Assembly: GCA_012513245.1 (NCBI GenBank)
Contig: JAAZCN010000034.1
Span: 1-12,940, forward strand
Direction of reading: 5' to 3'
DNA length: 12,940 nucleotides
Source: Synergistaceae bacterium
Lineage (GTDB): Bacteria; Synergistota; Synergistia; Synergistales; Synergistaceae
Shown here piece after piece: positions 6,468-12,802 of the stretch. Position 1 is the stretch's first letter; each line of letters opens with the position of its first letter. Position numbers and translations under genes: made by a program. Below the pieces are notes generated by a model, which was not told where the DNA came from, did not search any database, and saw only the letters and a list, made by a program, of their open reading frames with translations.

Positions 6468-6947
6468 ATGAAAACATTTTTCAGCTACACTTACGACGGT
6501 GTCGGAAAAATTGAGATAGGAACGGAATCAGACAGCATAACCGATGTACATTTTGCAAAGTCTTTCGTGCCTCCGACTGAGTATAAAAAGGGGGAAACAC
6601 CTCTTCACAGTAAGGCGGCTAAGGAGCTAAGCGAATATTTTGAGGGCATACGTAAGGTCTTTGACCTCCCCCTTGCGCCTGTGGGAACAGATTTTCAGAT
6701 AAGATGCTGGAAAGCTCTCCTGCAGGTGCCCTATGGGGAGACCCAAAGCTACGGTGATATCGCCCGCGCGGTCGGAAGCCCAAAAGGCTTCAGAGCTGTT
6801 GGAATGGCAAACAACAGAAATCCGATCTCTATAATCATTCCCTGCCATCGCATCATCGGGGCAGACGGAAAACTTGTCGGCTTCGGCGGCGGGCTGGATA
6901 TAAAGGAATTTTTGCTGGAACTGGAAAAAAAACATGCCGGTTCTTGA
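6468..6947 (+). CDS. ogt: Methylated-DNA-[protein]-cysteine S-methyltransferase (O6-alkylguanine repair)
   Basis: Suicide repair enzyme that moves the alkyl group from O6-alkylguanine (and O4-alkylthymine) to its own cysteine. With the start at 6468 it has 159 residues, the usual Ogt size. The C-terminal DNA-binding domain shows VPYGETQSYGDIA (87-99), the arginine finger in RAVGMANNRNP (109-119), the active-site PCHR (125-128, nucleophile C126), and GFGGGLDIKEFLLELE (138-153). The ATG at 6468 is chosen because AGGAGG (6451-6456) precedes it; the upstream in-frame ATG at 6444 has no ribosome site and lies before that AGGAGG. The 3' end overlaps the start of the glycosylase gene by 14 bp, so the two repair functions are translationally coupled. 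Confidence 0.95.
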   Translation: MKTFFSYTYDGVGKIEIGTESDSITDVHFAKSFVPPTEYKKGETPLHSKAAKELSEYFEGIRKVFDLPLAPVGTDFQIRCWKALLQVPYGETQSYGDIARAVGSPKGFRAVGMANNRNPISIIIPCHRIIGADGKLVGFGGGLDIKEFLLELEKKHAGS

Positions 6948-7551
6948 ATACGGGGAGAGGGAACTTTCCTCTCTCGCGCGAAAAGACAAAAAGCTTGGAA
7001 ACCTGATCGAAAGCACGGGATATCTGAAATTAGAAGTCAGTGAAGATCTCTTTGACTCGCTGGTAGGTTACATTGCAACGCAGCAGATATCCAACAAAGC
7101 TGCGGAGACTGTCAGAATGAGGATAACTCAAAAATTCGGGATCGTTACACCGGAAAAGACAGCATTACTTCCCGATGAAGAGATCAAATCCGTCGGTATA
7201 TCAATGAGAAAGGCGCAGTACATAAAAGGATTAAGTGAAGCTGTCCTTTCAGGGAGTCTTGATATAGAGAGCCTTGCCGCCCTGCCTGACGAAACTGTGG
7301 CATCACGTCTTACTGCTATAAAGGGGATAGGAGATTGGACTGCAGAGATGTTCCTTATCTTCTCACTTGGGAGGATGGACATAGTAAGCTACAAAGATTT
7401 TGCTATCAGAAAAGGTATGATGTCGCTTTACGGTCTGAAGGAACTTGAGAAAGGTACCTTCGAGAAATACAGGAAGCGCTATTCCCCTTATGGGACGATA
7501 GCCTCTCTCTACCTCTGGCATCTATCTGAGAATGGAGGCCGAAAAAGCTGA
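6934..7551 (+). CDS. alkA: AlkA-type DNA-3-methyladenine glycosylase (HhH-GPD superfamily)
   Basis: Base-excision glycosylase expected to remove 3-methyladenine and related alkylated bases. It has 205 residues, the compact single-domain form without the N-terminal domain of E. coli AlkA. FDSLVGYIATQQISNKAA (40-57) is the family's substrate-pocket helix. The helix-hairpin-helix LTAIKGIGDWTAEMF (126-140) is followed by LGRMDIVSYKDFAIRKG (145-161), in which D155 is the expected catalytic aspartate. RYSPYGTIASLYLWHL (182-197) is the conserved terminal segment. No Fe-S cysteines are present, which argues against an endonuclease III role. It overlaps ogt by 14 bp, forming an alkylation-damage repair pair. 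Its stop codon lies inside the stem of the downstream hairpin. Confidence 0.92.
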   Translation: MPVLEYGERELSSLARKDKKLGNLIESTGYLKLEVSEDLFDSLVGYIATQQISNKAAETVRMRITQKFGIVTPEKTALLPDEEIKSVGISMRKAQYIKGLSEAVLSGSLDIESLAALPDETVASRLTAIKGIGDWTAEMFLIFSLGRMDIVSYKDFAIRKGMMSLYGLKELEKGTFEKYRKRYSPYGTIASLYLWHLSENGGRKS

Positions 7552-7596
7552 GGGCGTCAAAGATACTCGGCTGCTATCTTTAACACCCTCAGCTTT
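7542..7596 (-). terminator. Long hairpin terminator of the osmoprotectant transporter operon
   Basis: The arms 7575-7596 and 7544-7565 pair over 22 positions around a 9-nt loop. In minus-strand RNA the two imperfect positions are G-U pairs, so the stem is uninterrupted, and the transcript continues into a run of T residues (CAGCTTTTTCGG). In plus-strand RNA the same positions are C-A mismatches and the tail (ATGGTCTTTCTG) is weak. It is therefore mainly the terminator of the proV end, although it may also slow transcription leaving alkA, whose stop it contains. Confidence 0.85.
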
Positions 7597-7614
7597 ATGG
7601 TCTTTCTGTAAAGA

Positions 7615-8796
7615 TCAGGCCAGTGAAGAGAGTACTGAAGCTCTGCTCACAATGCCCTTGAGCTTTCCCCTGTCTCCGACTACTGCGATCGGAAACCTTG
7701 CATCTGCTGCTTTTTGTATTACGTCTTTGATCATCATTTCTTCCCCTGTTACAGGTATATTCTTTGTTAGTAAGGAAAAGAGGGGGAGCTTTTCCTGCCT
7801 TGCCTTGATAGCATTGTCCAAAGTTATGACTCCCAAGAACTTCATGTCGTCGCCTACTGCATATGCGCTTGAGACCTGATTTTCTCTCATCTCCATAACA
7901 GCACTTGCCGGAGAGACATTTTCCCTGACTATGCAATGAGGTTTGAACATGACATGTTTTACTTTTAGCACCATACTCATATCCGCCCCTTCGATAAAGT
8001 TACGGACATAGTCATCGGCAGGATTTGTTGACATTTCTTCCGGTGTCCCGGACTGTATTATCCGACCGTTATGCATTATTGCGACCCTGTCGCCAAGCTT
8101 AAAAGCCTCGTTTATGTCGTGTGTTATGAAGATGATAGTCTTTTCAAGCTTTCTCTGGATCGAAAGCAACTCAAACTGCATCTCCCTTCGCACAAGGGGA
8201 TCCAGAGCTGAAAAAGGCTCGTCCATCAGCAACATATCAGGGGAATTGACCAGGGCCCTTGCTATCCCGACCCTCTGTTTCATCCCCCCGGAGAGGCTCG
8301 AAATGGGCTCGTTGTCCCATCCTTCAAGCCCTACCATCTTGATGAAATCCTGTGCCTTTTCAAAGCGTTCATTTTTGGGGACGCCTCTTACCTCAAGCCC
8401 GTAAACTACATTGTCTATTACACTTCTATGTGTGAGAAGGCCGAAGTTCTGAAAAACCATCGATACTTTGTCCCGTCTCAGACTTAGGAGCTCTTTACCT
8501 TTGAGTTTTTCGACATTCTGTCCTTCGAAGAGGATAGTTCCCGAAGTTGGCCTCAAAAGCTGGTTGAAACATCTTATTATGGTTGATTTGCCCGAGCCGG
8601 AGAGTCCGATTATGACGAATATTTCTTTTCTCTTAACTTTGAAAGATACGTCCCAGAGCGCAACTGCCGCACCTGTTTTTTTGTAGACCTCATCCTTGTC
8701 GAAGCCTTCTTTCATCATCTTGGTGGCTTCTGCCTTGTTTTTGCCGTATATTTTTACAACGTTTTTTGCTTCCGCAATGTAATTTTCGGTCATCAT
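7615..8796 (-). CDS. proV: Glycine betaine/proline ABC transporter ATP-binding protein with CBS domains
   Basis: ATPase subunit of an OpuA/ProU-type osmoprotectant importer, 393 residues, on the cytoplasmic face of the membrane. Nucleotide-binding motifs in order: Walker A GLSGSGKST (64-72), Q-loop VFQNFGLL (114-121), ABC signature LSGGMKQR (168-175), Walker B MLLMDEPFSALD (188-199), and switch His in ITHD (224-227). The C-terminal part (about 283-393) is a tandem CBS module as in OpuAA/ProV, which in OpuA acts as ionic-strength sensor and c-di-AMP site. The LSGGMKQRV form and the N-terminal extension with KTGAAVALWDVSF are characteristic of the ProV subfamily. The ATG at 8796 overlaps the proW stop as ATGA, so translation is coupled. 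Last gene of the operon, followed by a long hairpin terminator. Confidence 0.96.
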   Translation of the reverse strand: MMTENYIAEAKNVVKIYGKNKAEATKMMKEGFDKDEVYKKTGAAVALWDVSFKVKRKEIFVIIGLSGSGKSTIIRCFNQLLRPTSGTILFEGQNVEKLKGKELLSLRRDKVSMVFQNFGLLTHRSVIDNVVYGLEVRGVPKNERFEKAQDFIKMVGLEGWDNEPISSLSGGMKQRVGIARALVNSPDMLLMDEPFSALDPLVRREMQFELLSIQRKLEKTIIFITHDINEAFKLGDRVAIMHNGRIIQSGTPEEMSTNPADDYVRNFIEGADMSMVLKVKHVMFKPHCIVRENVSPASAVMEMRENQVSSAYAVGDDMKFLGVITLDNAIKARQEKLPLFSLLTKNIPVTGEEMMIKDVIQKAADARFPIAVVGDRGKLKGIVSRASVLSSLA

Positions 8797-9656
8797 TCAG
8801 ACACAGCCTCTTTCTTTACCATGCCCTGGGTCAGCCGGTCAAGTATGATCGCAATGATCACTATTGCTATACCGGGCATAAGAGCTTTGCCCATTTCAGT
8901 CCTGTTTGTTGCAAGCAATATCTCCATACCCAGGCCGTTTGCACCGATAAGGGCGCATGTAACCACCATAGACATCGCCATCATGATCGTCTGGTTGATA
9001 CCAGCCATTATAGAAGGCAGTGCCTGCGGGATCTGTACTTTCGTGAGAAGCTGTATTTTGGTCGATCCAAATGAAGAAGCTGCCTCTACCATTTCTTTAT
9101 CCACGTGGATTATCCCCAGATTCGTCATTCTGACCATTGGTACTACGGCATATATCGTAGTTGCTATCAGAGCCGGGGTTTTACCGGGACTGAACAGGAT
9201 GACCGCCGGTACAAGATAGACGAAGGCGGGCATGGTCTGCATAAGATCCAGTATTGGCCTCACGATCATGGAAGTTCTTTTGCTCATTGCCACCATTATC
9301 CCCATTGGGAAGCCCATGATAATTGAAAGGAAGACAGCTACTATTACCATGCTGATCGTCTCCAGCATGTTGTCCCATAGACCGCACATGCCCACAAAAA
9401 AGAGCATTGCCGCATACATAGGACCTACATAAAGCTTTTTGCTGACTCTCCAGCCCAGATATGCAACAATAAGGATCATAACGGGCCAGGGGATCGCTTC
9501 CAGCAGAGAGTTTATTGAGTTAATTGAAGCAATGATCGCTGATTTTATCAGCCTCAGTGTCTCCCTGTTCTCCCTGCTGAAGGCTTTTACAGCTATGTCG
9601 ATAGCTTCCCCGCTTCCTATTTGAAGACTTTCGGGGAACTTATACAGAAATTCCAT
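8793..9656 (-). CDS. proW: Glycine betaine/proline ABC transporter permease
   Basis: Membrane permease of the ProU/OpuA-type importer, 287 residues. After an N-terminal segment (1-52) without membrane character come hydrophobic stretches at about 56-70, 80-93, 101-124, 143-156, 161-175, 217-237 and 259-272. The cytoplasmic EAA loop, which contacts the ATPase, reads EAASSFGSTKIQLLTKVQIP (191-210). The motif MQTMPAFVYLVPAVILF (139-155) is characteristic of ProW/OpuAB. GGGAGG precedes the ATG at 9656. The gene lies 46 bp behind proX1 and overlaps proV by 4 bp. The gene order X-W-V is the reverse of the enterobacterial proVWX order. Confidence 0.95.
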   Translation of the reverse strand: MEFLYKFPESLQIGSGEAIDIAVKAFSRENRETLRLIKSAIIASINSINSLLEAIPWPVMILIVAYLGWRVSKKLYVGPMYAAMLFFVGMCGLWDNMLETISMVIVAVFLSIIMGFPMGIMVAMSKRTSMIVRPILDLMQTMPAFVYLVPAVILFSPGKTPALIATTIYAVVPMVRMTNLGIIHVDKEMVEAASSFGSTKIQLLTKVQIPQALPSIMAGINQTIMMAMSMVVTCALIGANGLGMEILLATNRTEMGKALMPGIAIVIIAIILDRLTQGMVKKEAVSE

Positions 9657-9702
9657 TTAAAGACCTCCCTAATCTTGATTTCTATTATTTCACAGGGAAG
9701 TT

Positions 9703-10704
9703 TTAGAGAATGGCTCTTACCCTATCGGCCCTTTCTTTGGGCAACCATTGGTCAAGCAGGTGATCATTGGTCTTAAGTAGCCATTTCGCAGTTTCCGTGT
9801 GGCTGACTTTGTTTTCGTCAATATATGCCAGAGCCTCGGATATCAGCTTGCTGCCTGTTTTGTATTTTTTGAAGAATTCAAGCAGATCAGGAGCTTTCTT
9901 TGCAAAATATTTGCTGCTAACTATCTTAAGTTCCTGGGACGGGAATTCGCTGCCTCCCTTTAAGTAAAGCTCCTGGGTGGTGTAGGGTTCATCCTCAAGA
10001 AGTACGATATCCAGTTTTCCTGCGACCCAGGTAGGTTCATAACAATATCCCACCCATGGTTCTCCTAGATTGTACGCCGATACGAGGGTTGCAAAAATCG
10101 TGGCTTCGCTTCCGAGACGCGCGTAGTTGTAATTTTTGTCCAGCCCGTAAAGCTCATATTTACTATGGAGTATTCCGTCAGCCAGCCATCCGGGAATGGC
10201 GCCGTAAATCTTTCCCTTGTTCTTATCTTCGTCATCCCGGAATACGTTATGGTATTTTGCCAGATCCTTTACCGTTTTAAGGTCAGGAGCTAAAGGCTTT
10301 ATGCCGCGTTTCGCATCCCCTTCGATGACGTACCTTGGGACATAAAGTCCCTGCTTACCGTCCGAAGCCAGAATTCCAACGTTCACAATGTCTCCGTTCG
10401 CAACGTCTTTAGGATATGTAGCAAAGTTGTCAGTCCAGCTTTCGATATCCACGTCCACGTCTCCGGCAATTATTGCCTGCCAGTTCATAGTTGTAGAAGC
10501 TGTCGACATTTTTATTACGTAACCATCGTAGGCGTTCTCAACGATCAATCTGGCTATTTCGTTGTGAAGTCTCTGACTGTCCCATCCATTATCCGTTATC
10601 ACTATCTCCGTTAACTCCGTTTTAGCTAATGCCTGTACCGGCATTGCACAAACAAAGACCATTAGAAAAATTAAAAGCACACTTTTAGTTATTGTTTTAT
10701 TCAT
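9703..10704 (-). CDS. proX: Osmoprotectant (glycine betaine-type) substrate-binding protein, copy 1
   Basis: OpuAC-family periplasmic binding protein of 333 residues. It has a signal peptide (MNKTITK, hydrophobic 9-20, probable cleavage after ALA at 27). The only cysteine there is not in a lipobox, so the mature protein should be soluble in a periplasm. ITDNGWDSQRLHNEIA (36-51), QAIIAGDVDVDIESWTDN (76-93), GIKPLAPDLKTVKDL (134-148), GEPWVGYCYEPTW (214-226) and LDIVLLEDEPY (231-241) are typical of family members that bind quaternary amines through aromatic boxes. The exact ligand cannot be read from sequence. GGGAGG precedes the ATG at 10704. It lies directly upstream of proW and is the copy physically tied to the transporter. 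It is about 84% identical to the second copy at 11553-12539 by hand count. Confidence 0.93.
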   Translation of the reverse strand: MNKTITKSVLLIFLMVFVCAMPVQALAKTELTEIVITDNGWDSQRLHNEIARLIVENAYDGYVIKMSTASTTMNWQAIIAGDVDVDIESWTDNFATYPKDVANGDIVNVGILASDGKQGLYVPRYVIEGDAKRGIKPLAPDLKTVKDLAKYHNVFRDDEDKNKGKIYGAIPGWLADGILHSKYELYGLDKNYNYARLGSEATIFATLVSAYNLGEPWVGYCYEPTWVAGKLDIVLLEDEPYTTQELYLKGGSEFPSQELKIVSSKYFAKKAPDLLEFFKKYKTGSKLISEALAYIDENKVSHTETAKWLLKTNDHLLDQWLPKERADRVRAIL

Positions 10705-10739
10705 CTGAATCCTCCCAGAAATTTTATAGCAACCTCCCC

Positions 10740-10768
10740 ATTGTTACATAAAGTTGTTACTTTTTCAA
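10740..10768 (-). promoter_or_regulatory. Promoter of proX1-proW-proV with inverted repeat in the spacer
   Basis: Minus strand: TTGAAA (10768-10763), 17 bp, AACAAT (10745-10740) with an extended -10 TGT directly before it. The same arrangement precedes proX2, and this block is the best-conserved part of the two otherwise diverged upstream regions. Within the spacer AAAGTAACAACTTT forms a 5-4-5 inverted repeat, a candidate operator for the BusR-type repressor. An upstream CCGATTATCGG palindrome (10787-10777) is absent from the second copy. Confidence 0.6.
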
Positions 10769-10831
10769 GCTAAAAACCGATAATCGGCAATTTTAATAGC
10801 CAATAAAAGTTTTTTGCTTTGTTTTGCTTTG

Positions 10832-11482
10832 TTAATAATCAAAGGCCTCTTTTATCTGGAGAGTTTGAAGAAAATGTTTGACCCTTGCGTAGCTGCCTTC
10901 ATCCCCTACAAAATAAAGTACATCCCCATCTTCCAGTACAGTAGCACCACCGGGTGAAAGGATAAGATTTTCCTTTTTCTTTATGGCCACGACTGTTGCA
11001 GAGGTTGACTGCCAGAAGCAAAGTTCCGATACTTTTTTCCCAAGAGAGGGCAGGTTTCCTTCCAGTGTGACCTCAAAGGGAATAAAGGGGTTTGTCGCAC
11101 GAAAACGTTCTGTCAGGTCAACGAGCATTTTTACCTGTTTCTTCAGTTCTGCTGTCTCACTCATCTGTCTTTCTACCTTTTCAAGGATGCTGTTTTTAAG
11201 GTGCGAAAGAGTCTTTGCCTCCCGTTTCCTTGATATGAAGAGCAGTGCGTTCTCCCGAGATTTCACTGTGACGCCGCTGCCCTTCTCAGCCTCTACTATT
11301 CCAAGTTCCGCAAGCACGCATACTGCCTTTCTCGCTGTCTCTGATGAGACCTGATACTGAGATGCGAGGGAAGAGCGCGCGAAAATCTTATCGCCGACCT
11401 GATAGTCGCCTTCGGCGATCCTTGATGCTATGTCAGAAGCAAGCTGCTGGTACCTTGCCCCATGACCCAAACTAGGGCTCAT
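10832..11482 (-). CDS. busR: BusR-like repressor: GntR winged helix plus RCK_C (TrkA-C) domain
   Basis: A 216-residue regulator. The N-terminal GntR-type winged helix spans about residues 8-75 (YQQLASDIASRIAEGDYQVG, then SSETARKAVCVLAELGIVEAEKGSGVTV). A charged helical linker, probably a coiled coil, follows (about 85-128). The C-terminal RCK_C/TrkA-C domain spans about 133-210 (SATVVAIKKKENLILSPGGA, TVLEDGDVLYFVGDEGSYARV). This architecture is that of BusR, the repressor of betaine uptake genes in Lactococcus and Streptococcus that uses c-di-AMP as corepressor. Its position between two betaine-type binding-protein genes, upstream of proW and proV, supports the same role here. c-di-AMP binding is inferred from the family. 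The ATG at 11482 has GAGGGGAG upstream. A decayed second copy lies at 12665-12802. Confidence 0.85.
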   Translation of the reverse strand: MSPSLGHGARYQQLASDIASRIAEGDYQVGDKIFARSSLASQYQVSSETARKAVCVLAELGIVEAEKGSGVTVKSRENALLFISRKREAKTLSHLKNSILEKVERQMSETAELKKQVKMLVDLTERFRATNPFIPFEVTLEGNLPSLGKKVSELCFWQSTSATVVAIKKKENLILSPGGATVLEDGDVLYFVGDEGSYARVKHFLQTLQIKEAFDY

Positions 11483-11552
11483 TAAAAATACTCCCCTCTG
11501 TTTTATCTTATATTTGCGTAAAACTATTTCACCTGATCTACAGGGGAAGTTT

Positions 11553-12539
11553 TTAGAGAACAGCTCTCACTCGCTCTGCCCTCTCCTTGGGCAGCCATTC
11601 GTCGAGTAGGTTCTTGTGAGTTTTGAGTAGCCATTTCGCCGCTTCCGTGTGACTCACTTTTTTCTCATCAAGATATGCCAGAGCTTCGGAAATCAGCTCG
11701 CTGCCTGTTTGGTATTTTTTAAAGAATTCAAGCAGATCAGGAGCTTTCTTTGCAAAATATCTGCTGCTCACTATCTTAAGCTGCTGAGACGGAAAGGCGC
11801 AGGCTCCTTTTTTGAAAAGCTCTTTGCTGTAGGGTTCGTCTTCAAGAAGCACAATATCCAGTTTTCCGCTGACCCAGGTAGGTTCATAACAATATCCCAC
11901 CCAAGGCTCGCCCAGGTTATATGCAGATACGAGTGATGCGAAAAGAGTGGCCTCGCTTCCAAGGCGCGCGTAGTTATAATTTTTGTCGAGCCCGTAAAGC
12001 TCATATTTGTTATGGAGTACTTCGTCAGCCATCCAGCCGGGAATGGAGCCGTAGATCCTTCCCTTGCCCTTGTCTTCGTCATCCGGGAAAACGCTGTGGT
12101 ACTTTGCCAGATCCTTTACTGTCTTAAGATCGGGCGCTAAAGGTTTAATGCCGCGTTTGGCATCTCCTTCGATCACGTATCTGGGAACATATAGTCCCTG
12201 TTTGCTGTCAGGAGCCAAAATTCCGACGTTCACAATGTCTCCGTTTGCAACGTCTTTCAGATATGTAGCCACGTTGTCAGTCCAGCTTTCGATATCCACG
12301 TCCACATCACCGGCTATTATTGCCTGCCAGTTCATAGTTGAAGAAGCCGTCGACGTTTTGAGTACATATCCGTCATACGCGTTCTCAACGACTATCCTTG
12401 CTATCTCGTTGTGAAGTTTCTGGCTGTCCCATCCATTGTCCGTTACCACTATCTCCGTTTTAGCAAATGCCTGTACAGGCATTGCGCAAACGAGGACCAT
12501 TAGAAAAAATAAAAAAGCTCTTTTCAATGTTTTATTCAT
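11553..12539 (-). CDS. proX: Osmoprotectant (glycine betaine-type) substrate-binding protein, copy 2
   Basis: Paralog of the adjacent binding protein, 328 residues, OpuAC family. Signal peptide MNKTLKRAFLFFLMVLVCAMPVQAFA with likely cleavage after AFA; no lipobox, hence soluble. The mature protein keeps VTDNGWDSQKLHNEIA, GDVDVDIESWTDN, GEPWVGYCYEPTW and LDIVLLEDEPY. Hand alignment gives about 54 differences from copy 1 over some 330 positions. They are mostly conservative and partly clustered near the YTTQELYLKGGSEF region, where this copy is one residue shorter (YSKELFKKGACAF) and gains a cysteine. A three-residue gap also lies just behind the signal peptide. The gene has its own promoter copy and a GGGGGGAG ribosome site. 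It has no permease or ATPase of its own and presumably feeds the same ProW/ProV complex. The frame is intact, so both binding proteins appear to be maintained. Confidence 0.93.
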   Translation of the reverse strand: MNKTLKRAFLFFLMVLVCAMPVQAFAKTEIVVTDNGWDSQKLHNEIARIVVENAYDGYVLKTSTASSTMNWQAIIAGDVDVDIESWTDNVATYLKDVANGDIVNVGILAPDSKQGLYVPRYVIEGDAKRGIKPLAPDLKTVKDLAKYHSVFPDDEDKGKGRIYGSIPGWMADEVLHNKYELYGLDKNYNYARLGSEATLFASLVSAYNLGEPWVGYCYEPTWVSGKLDIVLLEDEPYSKELFKKGACAFPSQQLKIVSSRYFAKKAPDLLEFFKKYQTGSELISEALAYLDEKKVSHTEAAKWLLKTHKNLLDEWLPKERAERVRAVL

Positions 12540-12576
12540 TTATATCTCCCCCCGCTTATTTGTTTGTAACACCCCC

Positions 12577-12605
12577 ATTCTTGCACAAAGTTGTTGCTTT
12601 TTCAA
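12577..12605 (-). promoter_or_regulatory. Promoter of proX2, paralogous to that of proX1
   Basis: Minus strand: TTGAAA (12605-12600), 17 bp, AAGAAT (12582-12577) with an extended -10 TGC before it. GGTTTTTAGCTTGAAAAAG upstream is shared exactly with the proX1 region. AAAGCAACAACTTT in the spacer keeps a 4-6-4 form of the inverted repeat. Confidence 0.58.
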
Positions 12606-12664
12606 GCTAAAAACCAGTAATAAATAATATCTATAGGCAAGATGCGGTTTTTTTCTTTGCTTTG

Positions 12665-12802
12665 TTAACAATCAAAGGTCTCTCTTGCCTGAGGAATTTG
12701 GAGGAAACATTTGACCCTTGAGTGATCGCCCTCGGCGATCCTCGATGCTATGTCTGAAGCGAGCTGCCGTTAGCTTGACCCATGTTCTGACCTAGGGCTC
12801 AG
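12665..12802 (-). pseudogene. Decayed busR copy with 513-bp in-frame internal deletion
   Basis: Aligned to the intact busR, this remnant keeps codons 1-26 and about 199-216 and has lost everything between (651 bp reduced to 138 bp, in frame). The ATG has become CTG (12802-12800). Codon 11 (TAC, Tyr) is now TAA, and the GAGGGGAG ribosome site has become GATTGAG. The N-terminal part still reads QLASDIASRIAEGD and the C-terminal part SRVKCFLQIPQARETFDC before the shared TAA stop. The deletion junction sits at a 7-3-7 inverted repeat GATCGCC-CTC-GGCGATC (12724-12740), which is imperfect in the intact gene. Wing, coiled coil and ligand domain are all gone, so no regulator can be made. Confidence 0.88.

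Larger units (their letters stand above)
9703..11482 (-). repeat. Tandem duplication unit 1 (busR-proX), intact copy
   Basis: This busR-proX block is repeated at 11553-12802. Similarity runs through proX, its promoter region, busR and the sequence just ahead of busR (TAAGATAAAACAGA is shared). The two units abut near 11483-11552, where a motif resembling CAGGGGAAGTTTTTAGAGAA is found behind both proX stop codons. This unit retains an intact busR. Confidence 0.85.
11553..12802 (-). repeat. Tandem duplication unit 2 (busR remnant-proX), degenerate copy
   Basis: Second copy of the busR-proX block. proX is intact, the promoter block (12577-12605) is conserved, and busR has shrunk to a 138-bp remnant. 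Similarity fades beyond about 12840, which marks the outer limit of the duplicated segment. Confidence 0.85.

Noticed and set aside
10777..10787. CCGATTATCGG palindrome followed by TTTTT as a busR terminator
   Set aside because: The stem would be only four pairs with a 3-nt loop, too weak to call. It is kept only as a possible binding site because it is missing from the duplicate copy.
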